A stretch of DNA of 64,000 nucleotides from Distichodus sexfasciatus (GCA_032718565.1 JAVGVS010000237.1:37265-101264); one strand, 5' to 3'; positions 44,262-57,300 are shown, numbered from the stretch's first letter. A program made the numbers and translations. The notes: a model not told the origin generated them from the letters alone.

Positions 44262-44900
44262 TCAAGATTCAAGATTCTTTATTCAGACCCTCCAGGATTT
44301 TGCAATGTTGTGATCGCAACTGTTAATGCAAATTCAACCATTGCCCACCAATTCATCGCGACCTTGCAATTTTGACCAATCACCTCGACTTTTCCGTAAC
44401 TTTTGACCAATCGTTGTCGTTTCCCACAAAACGTTGAGCCACACATCAGTGAACTCACTTCCTTGTTACGTTTGGAAGACACAGGATGCATAAAGCATGT
44501 TACACTTGCTGTAATTCTTAAAATCTCTTGTTTTCTCTTTTGGACAATGTTTACCACTTAGTGGTTTTGTTCCCTTCATTTGAATGAATTGTTAAAGAAT
44601 AATTATAAAGGAGGGAAAATCACGACTTTTTTCCGCAACTTTGACTTGCTACAGCAACTTTACTGCTGCAAAAACACAGCAACTTCCATCGCATTTTTTT
44701 TTTTATTTAGAAAAGCTGCCGCAAAATCAGGCATTTCAGGCTACAAAAAAGGCCCACGAAATCCTGGAGGGACTGTTTATTTGTCATATACATAGTTATA
44801 CAAGTACAACACGCTGTGAAACATGTCCATCTGAAATACTGTGTGGCTTGGACGACAACAATGGGTGCGACTCTGGCCTGCAGCGAGGAACAAAGAATCA
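44262..44900. mobile_element. Retroposon-like tail, split by a 492-bp element
   Basis: GATTCAAGATTCAAGATTCT and TTATT before the insertion continue after it as TTATTTGTCATATACATAGT and TATACAAGTACAACACG. Closing the gap gives a TTTATTTGTCATATAC phrase of the sort found near retroposon 3' ends (compare 60008). Confidence 0.6.
44284..44775. mobile_element. TIR element, 492 bp, nested
   Basis: Starts CAGACCCTCCAGGATTTTGC and ends GAAATCCTGGAGGGACTG: a 17-bp inverted pair with one mismatch. TTTATT lies on both sides (44278-44283, 44776-44781). Interior phrases ACTTTTGACCAATC and GCGACCTTGC occur, with no ORF of a transposase. hAT-like by its ends, but the duplication looks like 6 bp rather than 8. 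Confidence 0.85.
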
Positions 44901-46484
44901 GCAGTGCAAACGTGGCAGCGTCCACCTCAGACTGAAAGAGCAAGCTCATGGCACCCCACTGGCAAGTATGAAGGTAGATTGATCTTTAGATCTTTAGTGT
45001 TTAACCAGTACACCACCACCTCATGGTACTTGTAGTGAGGAGTTTTGTTACTTGTGAACGGTATAAATGTGATTTGGATGCGCTGAACAATGACGTGTGT
45101 ACGACTCTGATATCAAGCTTTGCCATTAGCCAGCGGTGGCGGCAAAGTCTCGCTTCTATCAGCAAAACCTCCACTGAGCAATTGCAGAGGCGTCATTTCT
45201 TCGGCTTTAGTCGATCGAGATTAGGGTTGAAAGGTGTGTTCTCGTTAAAGACTCTGCACATGATGATCTTTTGAAAACCTGCAAAGGAGATCCTGTTTGC
45301 TGCTGAAATCGAGCCGGTGCCAGAAAGTGGCAGCATGCGAGTCCAGCTGAGAGAAAGCCCAGTCAGCAGCAAGGTGTTCTCTCATCGTCGCCCTTTCCCA
45401 GCATTTTAATATGTTCCCATGGCAACCAGACTTCTCAATTAGGGGTTGCAGCATGTAGAAAGCACCGTAGACATTATTTCACTCCTTTTCCCCCCCACCG
45501 TCTCAGGTCATGATTCAGAAGCTTTGTAATGTGAGATGTGGGCCTGTAAAGGAATACCTGCCTTCAAGTCAGACCTTTCCACCTTTACAGCAGTTAGTTT
45601 GGGGGTCTCCAAAAGGGGATCAAAGAGCCCTGTTATCACTGCTGTGATGTGTGTGTGTGTGTTTTCCAAGCTGACAGGACGCTAGCCGTGTGGATCTGCC
45701 CTCTGGGGCACCAGAATACCAGCTGAATTGAGAGTGAAACGTAACTGCCATGTTGCCAAGGTAACGTGGAACGGTACACCACAGCAGGAGAAAAAAAGGG
45801 GAGTGAGGGGATGGGGGAGGAGAGAGGTGGCACGACAGGTAGGAGTTGTAGTCTCCCTTTGCAGTAGAATGATGAGAAAGCACAAGGAAAGATTCAGTGC
45901 TCATCCTGCGTTTCTCTGATGCTCTGCACAGGTTTGGGTTTTCCTGTAGCAGCATGTCCCGATCTTATAAGGCTAATTAGCGAATTAGTTGCATCGAGTT
46001 TTTGTGGTTGGTAAAACCTGAACCTGGACAAGAATCAGGGTTGAGAAACGCTGTTCTAATAATCAGTCCTTTCAAGCTGGTTCGGCCATGTCAGAGAAGG
46101 AGAAATGCAGAAATTTAGTGATTTAGTGCAGGGACTGGAATTGAAAAACTGTGGTTGTTTTATAATATGCTACATTCTTCTGTGTTCTCCTCTTGAGCAT
46201 TAATCGGCTACTTAGGAGATCCTTACAAAAAAACAGGTGTATTTATGTGTACTATTAGAAAGTTACTGCTTCTACAGTTTAGAAGTATACGGCGTCTAAA
46301 CTCTAAGTCATATACTTAAAGTTGAAACTCATTCAAGGTGAAAGAGTACTGTAACAGATTTGATTCATCCCGACTGATATTATAAACCACTATCCCTCAC
46401 ACACATGCATGGACACATTAAGTCTCATCAAAAAACCCCAAAACCCAACAGTTATATTGTAATACTGTTATATTTCAAGTAGTG
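44901..46484. other. Mostly unique sequence; no gene supported
   Basis: 45110-45440 is repeat-free and GC-balanced with phrases such as CCATGGCAACCAGACTTCTC, which may suggest conserved non-coding DNA. A (GT) run lies at about 45647-45662. Frames at 45023-45274 and 45620-45955 have no recognisable domain. Confidence 0.35.
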
Positions 46485-46712
46485 AGTGATTAGTGAGTGA
46501 TTCTTTGTCATTGTGAACACACCACAGCACAACACACCGTGCGCCACAATGAAACGTGAGCTCTGCATTTGACCTATCCTTGAAGGAGCAGTGGGCAGCT
46601 AACAAAGGCAGCGCCTGGGTAGCATGAATACCTCAGTGGTAACTTTACTAGTCCTGGATAAGATCCTGCGACCTTCTGATCTCCCCACCGTTACACCACA
46701 AATGGCCCCGTA
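46485..46712 (-). mobile_element. SINE A
   Basis: Minus-oriented: GTCATTGTGAACACACCACA, GAAGGAGCAGTGGGCAGCTA, ATACCTCAGTGGTAACTTTA, and a head ending AAATGGCCCC. About 25 bp in the core is lost. Confidence 0.88.
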
Positions 46713-46803
46713 TGAAATAATACCTAAATATAACCCAAATGGTAAACATAACTATAGTTATGGTGTTAGGTTCACTCTCAGAACACTAAGTATACTTACA
46801 GTA

Positions 46804-46950
46804 TAGAGTTGTAGTCAAGACCAACCTAAACCGAGGCCAAGTCCTGACCGAGACCACAGTGTGTCGAGACCGAGGTAAGGCCAAGACGCTGAAGGGCCGA
46901 GATCAAGAACAAACCATTGCACGTTTTGCACCATATGACCAATCAGTGAA
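46804..46950 (+). mobile_element. hAT-like solitary end
   Basis: TAGAGTTGTAGTCAAGACCA followed by CCTAAACCGAGGCCAAG, GTGTGTCGAGACCGAGG and CATTGCACGTTTTGCACC. Same terminus as 34276-35725 (reverse) and 18835. The rest of the element is missing. Confidence 0.65.
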
Positions 46951-49900
46951 ACACACAGTCTAAGTCACCCCTCAAAAAGAGCTGAACAAAGCAAACGACA
47001 TCATGCACCTTAACAACATTAAGCACCAAACTCACCCCAAAGATAAGAGAGTAGGCTACACAACACGGCCTGAAACACCAGATGAATGGAAAATCTGCTG
47101 TGTTTTTTTCACTGTTGATTGACGTAGGAATTCTTTGAGGTATTGGTATAGCAAATTTGATAATAGCCAATTTTTCTGACATCTTTGCCAGACAACCACG
47201 AATTCATGTTCACACATGTGCGTGTGTGAAGGGGCAGGGCGGATTACTGCGGTCGGCAGTAACATCAATTGTTGCACTTGAAGTGAGCAGTTATCCAGTC
47301 AGACAGTAAACAGTTCATTAATAGTAATATTCTTGAGACAGAGAACGGTCTTGTGTACTACAACACTATTACAGTAGAAAAAATTAGTGAAGCAGTAGTT
47401 CACAGAGAGGTATGTAGCAGGTTAAGTAATATTCGTGGAAGATATACTCGACCATGACTTTTGACATACTTTAAACATCTTTTAAGTTTGCTTTAAACTT
47501 TTAAATAAACTTAAAGTATACTGTTTTGGTGAGAGGAATCATGTCTGTGATGCATGCTGGGACATTCTCAAACATGTCTGACCCTAAATAAAACTAAAAC
47601 TAAAATCCCTAACCCCATTTTTGTAAATCAATCAAAGTTTGCATGACATCCTGTATTTTTTAGATCTTCATATGTCATCTTTTTTCGCTGTCAGCGATTG
47701 TTCCTCACGTCCTTAAGAAATTTCAGTAGAAAGCAACGGCAAGTCTGGTCTTGACTCAGGTCTTTGCCAGCGTATATTCTCATCACGTATTTCACAGCTG
47801 TTTCATAAATTATTTGACCTTTTTTCCATTGCATTGATCTTATTATATCAGATTGCTTTTATCTGCATTATGAAAAGGAGCTTATAACTCCACTCTGCGT
47901 ATGTGATGGTGAGACGGACATATTTGAGACGGACATTTTTTAGCAGTTCAAAGGCATGATGTGACTCCAGCTGCTTTTTCTTCTGACATGTTACTGGCAG
48001 GAACACATGCATGGCCCCGTCTCATATCTAAATGAAAGACAGATCACGAGAAATCTTCCACGGTGAAGCTCAAATGATTTTTCAGATAATACAAAAAAGA
48101 CTGCGGGATTTCATTATGAAGGATGAGACGCAAGATTATTTAACTTCCAAGTAAAATGGTTTTATTAAAAATGTATTTTTTGGTTGTTTTTCTTGTAAGG
48201 TTAATGGTAGATAAAGAAGAAGAATATTCTCGTATAATGGCATAATCTTTTTCACTGAAGACATGGCTTATTTATTTGTTTATTTTAATTACCACCTTAA
48301 AAAAAGTCTGTCTGCGTTTTTCTTCTAAAATCACTAGCAGTTTCAGTTTTAAGAAGCAAACATCTACCCCTCACAGAATATTCCTTAATATTAAAAATCA
48401 GAGTGACCCTTCTCCATTGTGTACTGCATCCACTCCGGTGACAGCCCTTCTGCTGTGCTTACCCTCTAATGTTAGCCTTCTGCTCATGGATCAAGATGAA
48501 ATATTTCTCTGTGATGTGTCTGATCCTGGGAAACTAACCCCAACGTTGACTCTCGAATTGGCCGCTGCATTGCTGAAAGTCGGTCGTTACTCCGCTTTAA
48601 AACCATCTGTGGCTGAAGCAATGGCCGGCCTCGAGGTCTTATCTGCAGACGTTTCACATCACCACAAAAACGCAGATCTGGAGTGTTCTGGCGCTGACAG
48701 GAGCTGTTTACTGTGAGGAACGTCAGATGGCTACTCTTGTCCATATTAAGCCATTGTCCTTGGTGGGGTTGGAAATGAAATGCTAAAGACCTTTATTTTC
48801 AGGAACGTAAGGGGACTGGAGTTCAAGGACACAAAGCTGTGAGTGAATTGGACATGTCTCATTTTGAACTAGCATGATTTTGGCACTCAGCGCTCCTCGA
48901 TACGGTTATTTCCAAAGCAGCGGTGTGTCTTAAATAGAATTAAGTGATATTTAATGCTTTACCCGGGCAGGGCTTCATTTCCCATGGAGCTTGTTGAGCT
49001 CGCCTAACTGTAATAAGGTTGTTTTCATTTACTAGACTGCACACAGGAATCCTCTGCGAGGCTGTCTTCTGTACCCCTGCAAATGATTTTAAAAAATAGC
49101 TTTAATATATTGGGAGTGTCTTAATCTGAGCCATGCTACCAATTCAACTCGTTTGAGAGGCAAATTTGTTTTTCTGCTACATTCCGATTCGAATCACGTC
49201 CAGTTCAGACGAACAAAACGACAGCCGTGGAATGCTGAGAAAACAGAAAAGATGAAGTAATTCAAAACAAAGAGGCTGTGAAACTTTCGAGCTGATGGAT
49301 TAACCGAAATATTTAGAATGGCATGTTTACTGTGTATGTTTTTAAAAACAAGTCAGCCTAAGTCATCTGGTTTTGTTGGTTGGTAACCAAGTCGAAACTA
49401 TGAGAAAGTCCTGATGGCAACTTCTTTAAGGGATGACCCATACAGTTCCCCTTTACTTTTATACAAAAGGAGGTCCTGGACTTCTTGACCTTTGAGCCCT
49501 GCTTAAGTAGCCGTGTCAGCACATGCATTAGACTGAGTGTGTCATCTCTGATGCCGGAGCTGGTCTCTGTGATGAATACGGCTAGATGAGAGGAGATAAC
49601 GGCAACTCCATTTCCTTTTCCTGAGATGTTGTCCTAGTCTTACGCACAGGGCCTGACTGTTATCTGACCCGTCTGAACGATTGTTGTTTAATGGACACAG
49701 ACTGGGCCAGTCCGTGACCTTTGACTCTGTAATTAGTAAAGTGTCCTCTGGTGAGGGTGGCCTGGAGGCGTCTCCTAAACGTGATCAGTTAACATTTGCA
49801 ATTCAGGATGCTTTTATGTTCATTGGGATCCTTTACTGTTGGTACCTGTACAGGAATTAAGAAGTCTTCAAGGCTGTAAAAGGGTAATTTAAGGGTAATA

Positions 49901-50371
49901 AAATGCATGTTTAGAAAAACAGGGGCCAATATAATTCACCTTGTACTTTGTTAATAGCTAGACTTTTTGGAATGTGTCATTTCAGCAATGTCATTGTTCA
50001 ATATAAAGTGAGGCGGAAAAACTGGTGTACGATAATTTCGGCGCAAATTTTGATCAATTTTGTCATGACTGTAAGATACACTCAAATTCCCACACCAGCT
50101 CTCAGATTGTCGGAGAATTATTACATCACAGTTGCGCTAAAATGATATTAAGCAGATAATTATCAAGATTTCAGGTGAAATGTTTATTGTGGGTTATATT
50201 TGATTAATAATTTTTCTTTATCGGTTTGTGTAATTCTAAGATTGCAGACTGCAGTAAATGGTAAACGTTCCATATGCCAAGTTGTGTGATTGCAGTCATG
50301 CTTGTGGCTACCATTATTTTATGTTATTCTATTTTACTCTTATTTTATTTTATTCTACTTATTATGTTTCG
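46951..50371. other. 3.4 kb with few repeats; no gene supported
   Basis: The largest repeat-poor stretch in the centre of the window. A 146-codon frame at 48276-48716 has no recognisable domain and starts in AT-rich sequence. 49020-49760 looks unique and GC-balanced. I see no exon with both splice sites. Confidence 0.4.
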
Positions 50372-50546
50372 TGAAAGTGAGTGATTATTCTTCATTGTGA
50401 ACACACCACAGCACAGGAAGCAGGGGGCAGTGCTTGGGGATGGTACCTTGCTCATGAGTACCTCTGTGATACCTTTACCGGTCCTGGATTCGAACCTGCA
50501 ACCTTCTGATCACAGGACGAACACCCAACCATTACAACATCAACTG
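50372..50546 (-). mobile_element. SINE A, internally deleted
   Basis: The tail AAGTGAGTGATTATTCTTCA and CACACCACAGCACAGG join the core GCAGTGCTTGGGGATGGTAC, then TGCTCATGAGTACCTCTG, and a B-box-like GGATTCGAACCTGCAACC on this strand. Confidence 0.88.
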
Positions 50547-52954
50547 ACATAATAAAGGGTAAATGAGGGCAATTGTGACAACTTAATTCTTCCAGTTACC
50601 AAGACTAATTCTCATTTTCCAGAGCTAATCCACAAAAGATCTACATTTTTGTTAATTTTTTTCCATGCAGATACTCTCGAGAGCAACATTTTCCCAATTA
50701 TTCGAAGTAATTAATGCCTTCATTTGTTTAAAAATTCCGTCTTTATCTCATATTGCACGTAATATTTAAGAAAATACTCTTACAATGCCAAATTTTTCCA
50801 ATATCGTAAAGCCCTTCTGTTGTACCATAGCTTGCTCTTTCTCTCTCATTCACTCCCACTCCCACTTTGAATATCTGTGTTTCTGTGCACCATGGCCTGT
50901 GCTTGCATTCATGTGTGACTGCTCAGCCACGCAAAGCGCTGGTAGCCGAAATTGGCATTCTAAAGCGGCAGGGTAGCCATATCACGTCTTCTGTCTTCGC
51001 TAAAATATCTTGGGGCTGCTGCCCCGAGTCCCTGCCCCTTCCCGCCTCTCCGCTGTGACAAATTTGTGTGGAGAGACAGGTCAGCCACTTGTGGAGTGTG
51101 TTCTTGAAGCTTCCATCTCGCCCAGGGCTGTGCCCTTTGGAGCGCAGAGCTTGTGGGCACGCCGGACAACAGCACAGTCTGCCCGCGTATTTTTGACCAC
51201 CCCCTCCCCTCCACATTCCAGCCAACCTACAAGACGCAGCGTGGTCGGAATGTCATTCACGGCCAAGCGGAGAGCGAGAAGCTCACAAAAGGCGCGGTCA
51301 TACTTATTAAGCCCGAAATTGGCCAGACAAGGCGCCTTTATTCTTGTCCTGTTTGGGCGTATCTGCACAATGCAGTTTTGATGTGCTGATGGCCACATCT
51401 GCCATTTGGGATGAACTGTCCCAGAAAGGTTGACTGTTAATAAAACACAATCAAGGTTATGTACTCCGGTAGGAAGTGGGACATCAGACATGCTTGCTTG
51501 CAAGCTTAGGCTTATGAATGGGCGGAGGAAAATGTTGCGGCAGGAAAAAAGGAACCTCAAAACGCCAAATTAAAGAGTGATGTCATGGGAGACCTTGTCA
51601 TAAAGTCTGCGTTAGGTTCACTTTGCCATGGCTGGTTGCTTGTCTGTCAGCTTGATGTTTCTGTAAGAGTTGTAATTAGACAGACGCCAAAGGTTGCTCA
51701 TGCCTCATCGAACAAACAGGTGACTCTTCCACCTTTTAAGAGGTAGCTTGGTGTTTTTGAAAGAAACCACTTTTTGTGGCGTACCGCTGTTTGCGGCAGA
51801 AACTTCAACTGTAAAACTGAAATCACAAAGCTCCTCGCAGAGTTCAATTGCAGGGCAGGTAAATGTGTGCAAACAAAAACGGCCAAAAAAGCTTCGGCAG
51901 TTTACAACAGTGTGGTCAAGTCAAGTTATAGCACAAAACAGTATTTAAGCCCCTAGATGAGGTTGAGATTGAAGTCTGATTAAAGGCACTTTGTACTAGA
52001 ACATGAGTGGAAGAATTCTAAGAAGGTAGGTTTTGCATAATTTGTCCCAGCATTTCTTGCCCCGTCATTTCTAAATGCATCAGAAAGAGCAGTGTAGCAA
52101 AAGTCTGCGATTGCTTCTGCAGATTCTGATTGACCAACAGCTGCCACGACTGGGGAAAAGTCACGTCTTCTCAGTGTCAAGTGCCAGTGAAAACAGCAGG
52201 GGCCATTCATCAGAAACAGGCCCACTCTATTTGTGTTGGAGATTTTGATAGGCATGAATCAGTGGCTTCTTACAAAGTGTCAAATTAGCGCAAATAAATC
52301 ATGATCTCTTAGGTCTGCTCCAGCACATAGGTCACTGTGTCTCTGCACGCTATCCGTTCATTCCAGACCAGACGCTTGCGGTTGTTGTGTTGTTGTGAAA
52401 CCCGAGTAGAATGAAGAGATGGTACAAATGTAGCAACGATTGCTGTCTGAAGGGAGAACAAAACCCAGATTGAAGCTTAACAATGACAATAAAGAAGAGA
52501 CAAAAGCAGGAGACACCTTCTTCTCCTGCCTGGATTTTGTCATTGGTTATTTTGAGACGTTCCCTCCTTTTTTTGTGCACATATTGATTTAGCGCTACAG
52601 TAGTCATGGATCTTTTGTGGATCAATGGGAAGCAAGGAGGAGAACATCCAGTGAAACTGGAGAGTGTCATACATTCTTACAATCAGAGTAGCACAGAATA
52701 AAGAAAAAGACAATAGTAGCGAGGCTGAAACAGGGAATGAATTAATGTTACATTTCCAATGTGATGTGGATCCACTTCAACCATCACCAATATGCAGCTC
52801 CATCTGGATGCTGCTCCAGCAGCCTTTCTGTCACAGTATGCTGAAAGGAGAAGGTGAAGGAGAGGATTTTGGAGAACAGGGGATGATTTCATCACTACTA
52901 ATCCATGGAGAGTAAGGATCTTGGTTTTACATCTCATCTGAGAAAAATGAACGG
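50547..52954. other. Unique, partly GC-rich stretch; no gene supported
   Basis: 50860-51420 is repeat-free and GC-richer than its surroundings with overlapping frames on both strands, the longest 159 codons (51081-51560 minus). None contains a domain I know. The pattern suits conserved non-coding or regulatory DNA, which I cannot confirm from one sequence. Confidence 0.35.
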
Positions 52955-53065
52955 CATTTGGCAGACCTTGTGGTTAAGGGGCCCAGTGAAGGTAATACCA
53001 GAGGTAGGCACAACCTCTTGGTCCAGAGGCGAGTGTCCTAACCACTAGGCCACCACCACCCCGAT
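52955..53065 (+). repeat. Repeat C, 3' part
   Basis: TTGTGGTTAAGGGGCCCAGT and the closing CCTAACCACTAGGCCACCAC are the later section of the family. Confidence 0.65.
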
Positions 53066-53859
53066 GGGTGTCCTGGTCACTGCTCACTGGGATCTATGCA
53101 GACCACATATGGTCATGCCTCCAGTCCTCCAGCACCTAATCCAGCAGAAACCCAGCTTTTCTGACTGGTCTACCCTCCAGAAACTCTCCAAATGCAAATG
53201 TGCTTAGCTTCTGATGGATTACCTACTCTGAAATGTGGATTGCAAGGTGCTAGATTCAGCAACAGCGCTTTTCACTGTCACTCTTTCTAATAGACAGCAC
53301 CAGGAAGGAGGTGATATAGTGTGTGTTGTGCTTGTTATAAAATTCCTGCTGACCTTCCCCTTTAGAGATTCTCGCGCTAAACCTTATATATAGTACCTGC
53401 GTAAGATATTCCCCATGGTGTAGCTGTCACTCAAAGGCAGGTAGACGTACGCAGTGTTCTTTGCTCTTTAAAAGGCTTGCGTTTGTGCATGCGGTGAAAG
53501 GTAAAGTAAATAGCAAGCACAGAGTAAGCCTTCGTCATGTCTGTTCCTCACAGCTGCCTGCTCAGCCGTCGCGACTGAACCATCCCGTCATCTCTGCTGC
53601 ACCTCAGTGACACAGACAGTACGTGACTGCAGCCTCCTTGTAGCTTTCTGGAATCCCAAAATGGTCAGCAATGCAGACTGCCCATGAGCTTCAATCTCCC
53701 AACCTTTTTCTGATGATGTAATTTTTCCTAAACATTTACAATATTTTTTACATCACTTTTGATCAGCTTCTTCTATTCTGGGTGTTGGTATTTTCCAGAA
53801 TCGAGGACTGTATGTTATGTTGAACCTGCACAGAATAACATAAGCGCAAGCTCTCTCTG
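53066..53859. other. Upstream of the putative promoter; no gene seen
   Basis: Unique-looking sequence without repeats. Short frames only. Confidence 0.45.
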
Positions 53860-54100
53860 CAGTCGCTTTGCACGGCACGCGCCTCTCGCCGCGCTTGATT
53901 GACGGTCCGAGCTGCTTTTGATGTGCTTTCCGGTTTGCCAGAGCTGCGGCAGCAGCAAGTCCTGCGATCTTCGGAAGGAAGGTGTAAAAAGGGGTGTGCC
54001 TCCCGATCCCCCGCTCTAGCCCAACCTTTCTTAGAAGCGGAGAGCAATGATGTAATGTTCCTGGCTGCCTCCGAACAAGCAAACCCCCTCCTCTGCCGAT
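53860..54100 (+). promoter_or_regulatory. Putative CpG-type promoter
   Basis: An abrupt rise in GC and CpG (CGCTTTGCACGGCACGCGCC, CTCGCCGCGCTTGATTGACG) after AT-rich DNA, with no TATA box in the expected place. It is followed by a long pyrimidine tract (CCTTCCTCTCTCTCTC and more, about 54108-54142), a context common at dispersed-start vertebrate promoters and TOP-like first exons. Transcription start is not located. Confidence 0.5.
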
Positions 54101-54343
54101 TCTCCTACCTTCCTCTCTCTCTCTTCCTCTCTCTCTCTGCCCCTACCCCTCCCATCCCCTGCTACTGCCGCTGCTTGTAGTGGTCGGTGTCTGGGGGAGC
54201 ACTCTGCTCTGCTGTGTTAGCCGCAGCCCTGGGCATCTCTGGGGATCCCTGCAGAGCTGCCGTTCCTCTTCCCCTTGCCGAGACAGACGGAGTTGGAGCG
54301 AGTCGGGAAGGACGGACCCAGCTGCTTTCTTGTCTTTGCCAAG
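54101..54343 (+). other. Putative untranslated first exon
   Basis: GC-rich sequence ending in GTCTTTGCCAAG followed by GTAATT, a good donor at 54344. Frames through it are short and start at non-ATG or unlikely codons, so I read it as 5' UTR. The start coordinate is arbitrary. The gene is unknown: only this exon and possibly 57652-57817 would lie in the window. The repeat-poor, regulatory-looking DNA after it is typical of a long first intron of a developmental gene, but that is inference. Confidence 0.45.
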
Positions 54344-57300
54344 GTAATTGCTCACACTCGTCACACGAGACAAAAAGATATGTGTTTGCACATTGGATTG
54401 TGGGGCAAGGGAAGGGACGGACAGTGGAGGGGTGAAGGGAGAGGAGGAGGAGGGACAGGGCAAGAGTTTAGGGTGCAAGGGTCCGACGCAGTGCCAAAAA
54501 AAAAAAAGAGACTGCCTGGGAAATGCACAAGCACTGCCGTCACCATAGAGGCAGGTGCCATGGCAATAGATTAATTTCGGCTCCCCGTGGCCGCTGCTGC
54601 TGCTGCTGCTGGTATCCCCCCTCCTCTCCTCCTACTCTCTGTGTCTTTTGCTCTCTGTGGTGTGGCATGGTGCGCTGCCTTGAGTAAGATGTTGGTTACC
54701 ATGGTTTGCCGGGGATGGATTCCTGTGCTAGCTTGTAGCTGGTTCAGCAACTTAGCTAGAGAGATAATGCTTGAGAAGAAGGAGATTCCCTCTTTACACT
54801 GATCTCTACTGGGTTTACAGTGATAATGTCTTTCCCTTTCTTTGCTGAGTTCTTTATCTGCTAAACATGTTTTGTTTTTTCAGCAATTATCACAGTCTTG
54901 ACACCTTCATGTGTCTTACATTTTGAGGCTAACGTTTCACTTGGGGCATATTTGAAGCGGGTTACTGAATGTGCACATTGATTTTCCTACACAGCGGGGT
55001 GGGGAGGGGTGGCAGCTGCTGTGTGTGCATGGACAATGCTCCTTAGTAAGGGCATGCAACCCCCTCACGCATGCGTTTCTTTGCCTTCGTTTCTGTGTTG
55101 GCTAATATTTGACTGTGGAGCTATCCCTTCATTTGTTAGAGGTGCATTAAGTTCCAATATGTGATGCCTAATTGCTCTAAACAGTGGATGTGATGTTCTC
55201 CACTGTAACTATTTCCTTAGACAGGAAGAACTGCTAGTGGCAATCCTCTCTAAAGTCTGTCATAATTTGTCAGGTCTACTGTTAATATTTAATACGTATG
55301 GTCTGCTGCGTGTGCCAGTGTGGTCATGACTAATTTATCTAAAGGATCTCCCTCTCATAGCACGGGGAAGAGCATGCCTGCAGCCGGCGCAGCACTTATT
55401 CCTAAATTAATCACATCGCTAAGTAGGAGGAACCATCACCTGCGCTAAGTGTAAGCTCAGACCCCCTGTAGTTGGTGCGTTTTTCCTGGCAAGCTTAACT
55501 CTGCTCTACTCCTTGTCGTTTTCGGAAACTCCCCTGGCAAATGCAAATTAGCAGCAAATTAATGGCTCATATCTGGGAATTACTCCGGGAGATTTCGAAC
55601 AGACGAGGGAAGTGGTAGCGCGTGCTCATTTAAGTGTTGATGCGTTTAGAGAGGTTTTTTGGAAGCTGCAGACCTTTTGAAACATGGTCTTGCTGTGATT
55701 GGTGGAGTGAGACCATGTGTGCTTGTCAGGGGTCGATTTATTATCCCGGCGGGGAGGAGGTTGTGTTTACTCTGCCTGTGTGTCTGGAGCCGGCTCCTGT
55801 AGCGCTCGTGCTTTGGGTGTGTAGATACCATTGTTATCACTCGGTTCAGTTGTCCTGTGTGCCAATTAAGTGCCCAAAGGAGGCACACTAATCTCAATCT
55901 CAGTATGGACGAGGGAAACTCTTGTCCTGATGACCTTCAGAAACGCCCAGTAGGAGAGAGATTAAATGGGCGTGGACCAAGGAGCTTCAAAAGATTTCCT
56001 TGGGAGCTTGAGTTTTCTGGCATTTGCGTCTAGCGCTTCTCAAGCGGTCACCTCTACCATCCTTCAAAGAAAGCAATAGTGCTGCATCTTAAGCACAAAC
56101 CTTTGAGGGTCTGGCTGCAAAACGTTAGAATTAGTAACTTCGTTGACGACAGGTGCTTATCAACCTGTGGTGGTGTTGGTGTAGGGCTTAAAACAGGGCC
56201 ATTCAAGGGAATGTATTCCACTTTACAGTGCAAGAGGAGAGGGGAGGGAGGGAGAGAGAGAGGGAGGGATGGGGCGTCCCGAGGGAGGCGCCGGTAGGAT
56301 CCCGTGTCCCCTAATGCAGAGCAAGGTCAGGAGAAGACGGCGCACAGGAGTAGGCAAGAGCACTGTCTTGTTTCCCTGAACTTAACTGCTAACATCAGTT
56401 TGGGCAAATCAGACTGTGCAATTGTCTTGTTTTAATTGCCCCCTTCCCAGAGACGTCGTAGAACCCACTGTGGAAATGAGGACAAATGGTGAAAATTGCA
56501 TTTTAGAGTTGACTTCACAGCACCGATGTCTGTTTTCTCCCTCGTTCAGGCAGATGTCTTGGGTTCTGCTTCTTAGACCTTGTATTCTAAATGAATCCAC
56601 CTCGTGTAGATAATTGAGGTCTGCAGCAAAAGGCCAGTACAGTGGTTTTTAAAAAGATGACGAGCCATTTGTTCTTCAATACCTCAAAAAAAGAAGAAGA
56701 ACGAAGGGATTTCCCCTGTCGCAAATGTGTTCTACTCAGATATGCTGTCTAATGAAGGGAATGAGAGAAGCTCTTCAAGCTTCAGACATTCCTAGGCGCT
56801 CTTCCCTCTTTCTGCCAACAGCTCTCTTAAGATTTACATATTGTGTTAGAGTTTTTAAAAGACACAGCGTGTTAAGGGACTCACTGGCCCTTAAAGACCT
56901 TATTTTTAAGAACTGGGGGTTTACAGCCTTTTTTCTACCTAAGTTTCTTTCCTTCCAGGTAATATTAAGACCAGGTATTGACTTACTGCAGTTCTTTTTT
57001 AGCCACGGTTCATGGCCTGCCCAGGTCTATTATTCGCAGGCTGGCTGAAATAAAACAGATGCTCCTTTTACAAGCTCAGCAGCACTATAGAGGACAGGAG
57101 GAAAACCTGGCTAGACATTTTTTCCCCCAAAAGATGTCCCAGTAATTGAAGCCTCCTTTTTAGTTCAATGGGAGAAGGGGGAAATAGGCTTTAGTTTTAG
57201 CCTGCTGTCAGAAGTTGGGTTGGAGAATTAAGGAAGCAGTTAGTCATTTTAGTTTCATTAGTCAGAGTTAATTAGTCGGCTTTTCTTGGCCCCGAGAGGA

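Noticed and set aside
48276..48716. 146-codon plus-strand ORF
   Set aside because: Starts in AT-rich low-complexity sequence, with no domain and no splice-supported boundaries.
51081..51560. 159-codon minus-strand ORF
   Set aside because: No recognisable domain, equally open frames on the other strand, and GC-rich context that makes long frames likely by chance.
54187..54574. ORFs crossing the putative first exon and donor
   Set aside because: They read through the splice donor into G-rich intronic sequence and use doubtful starts; 5' UTR is the simpler reading.
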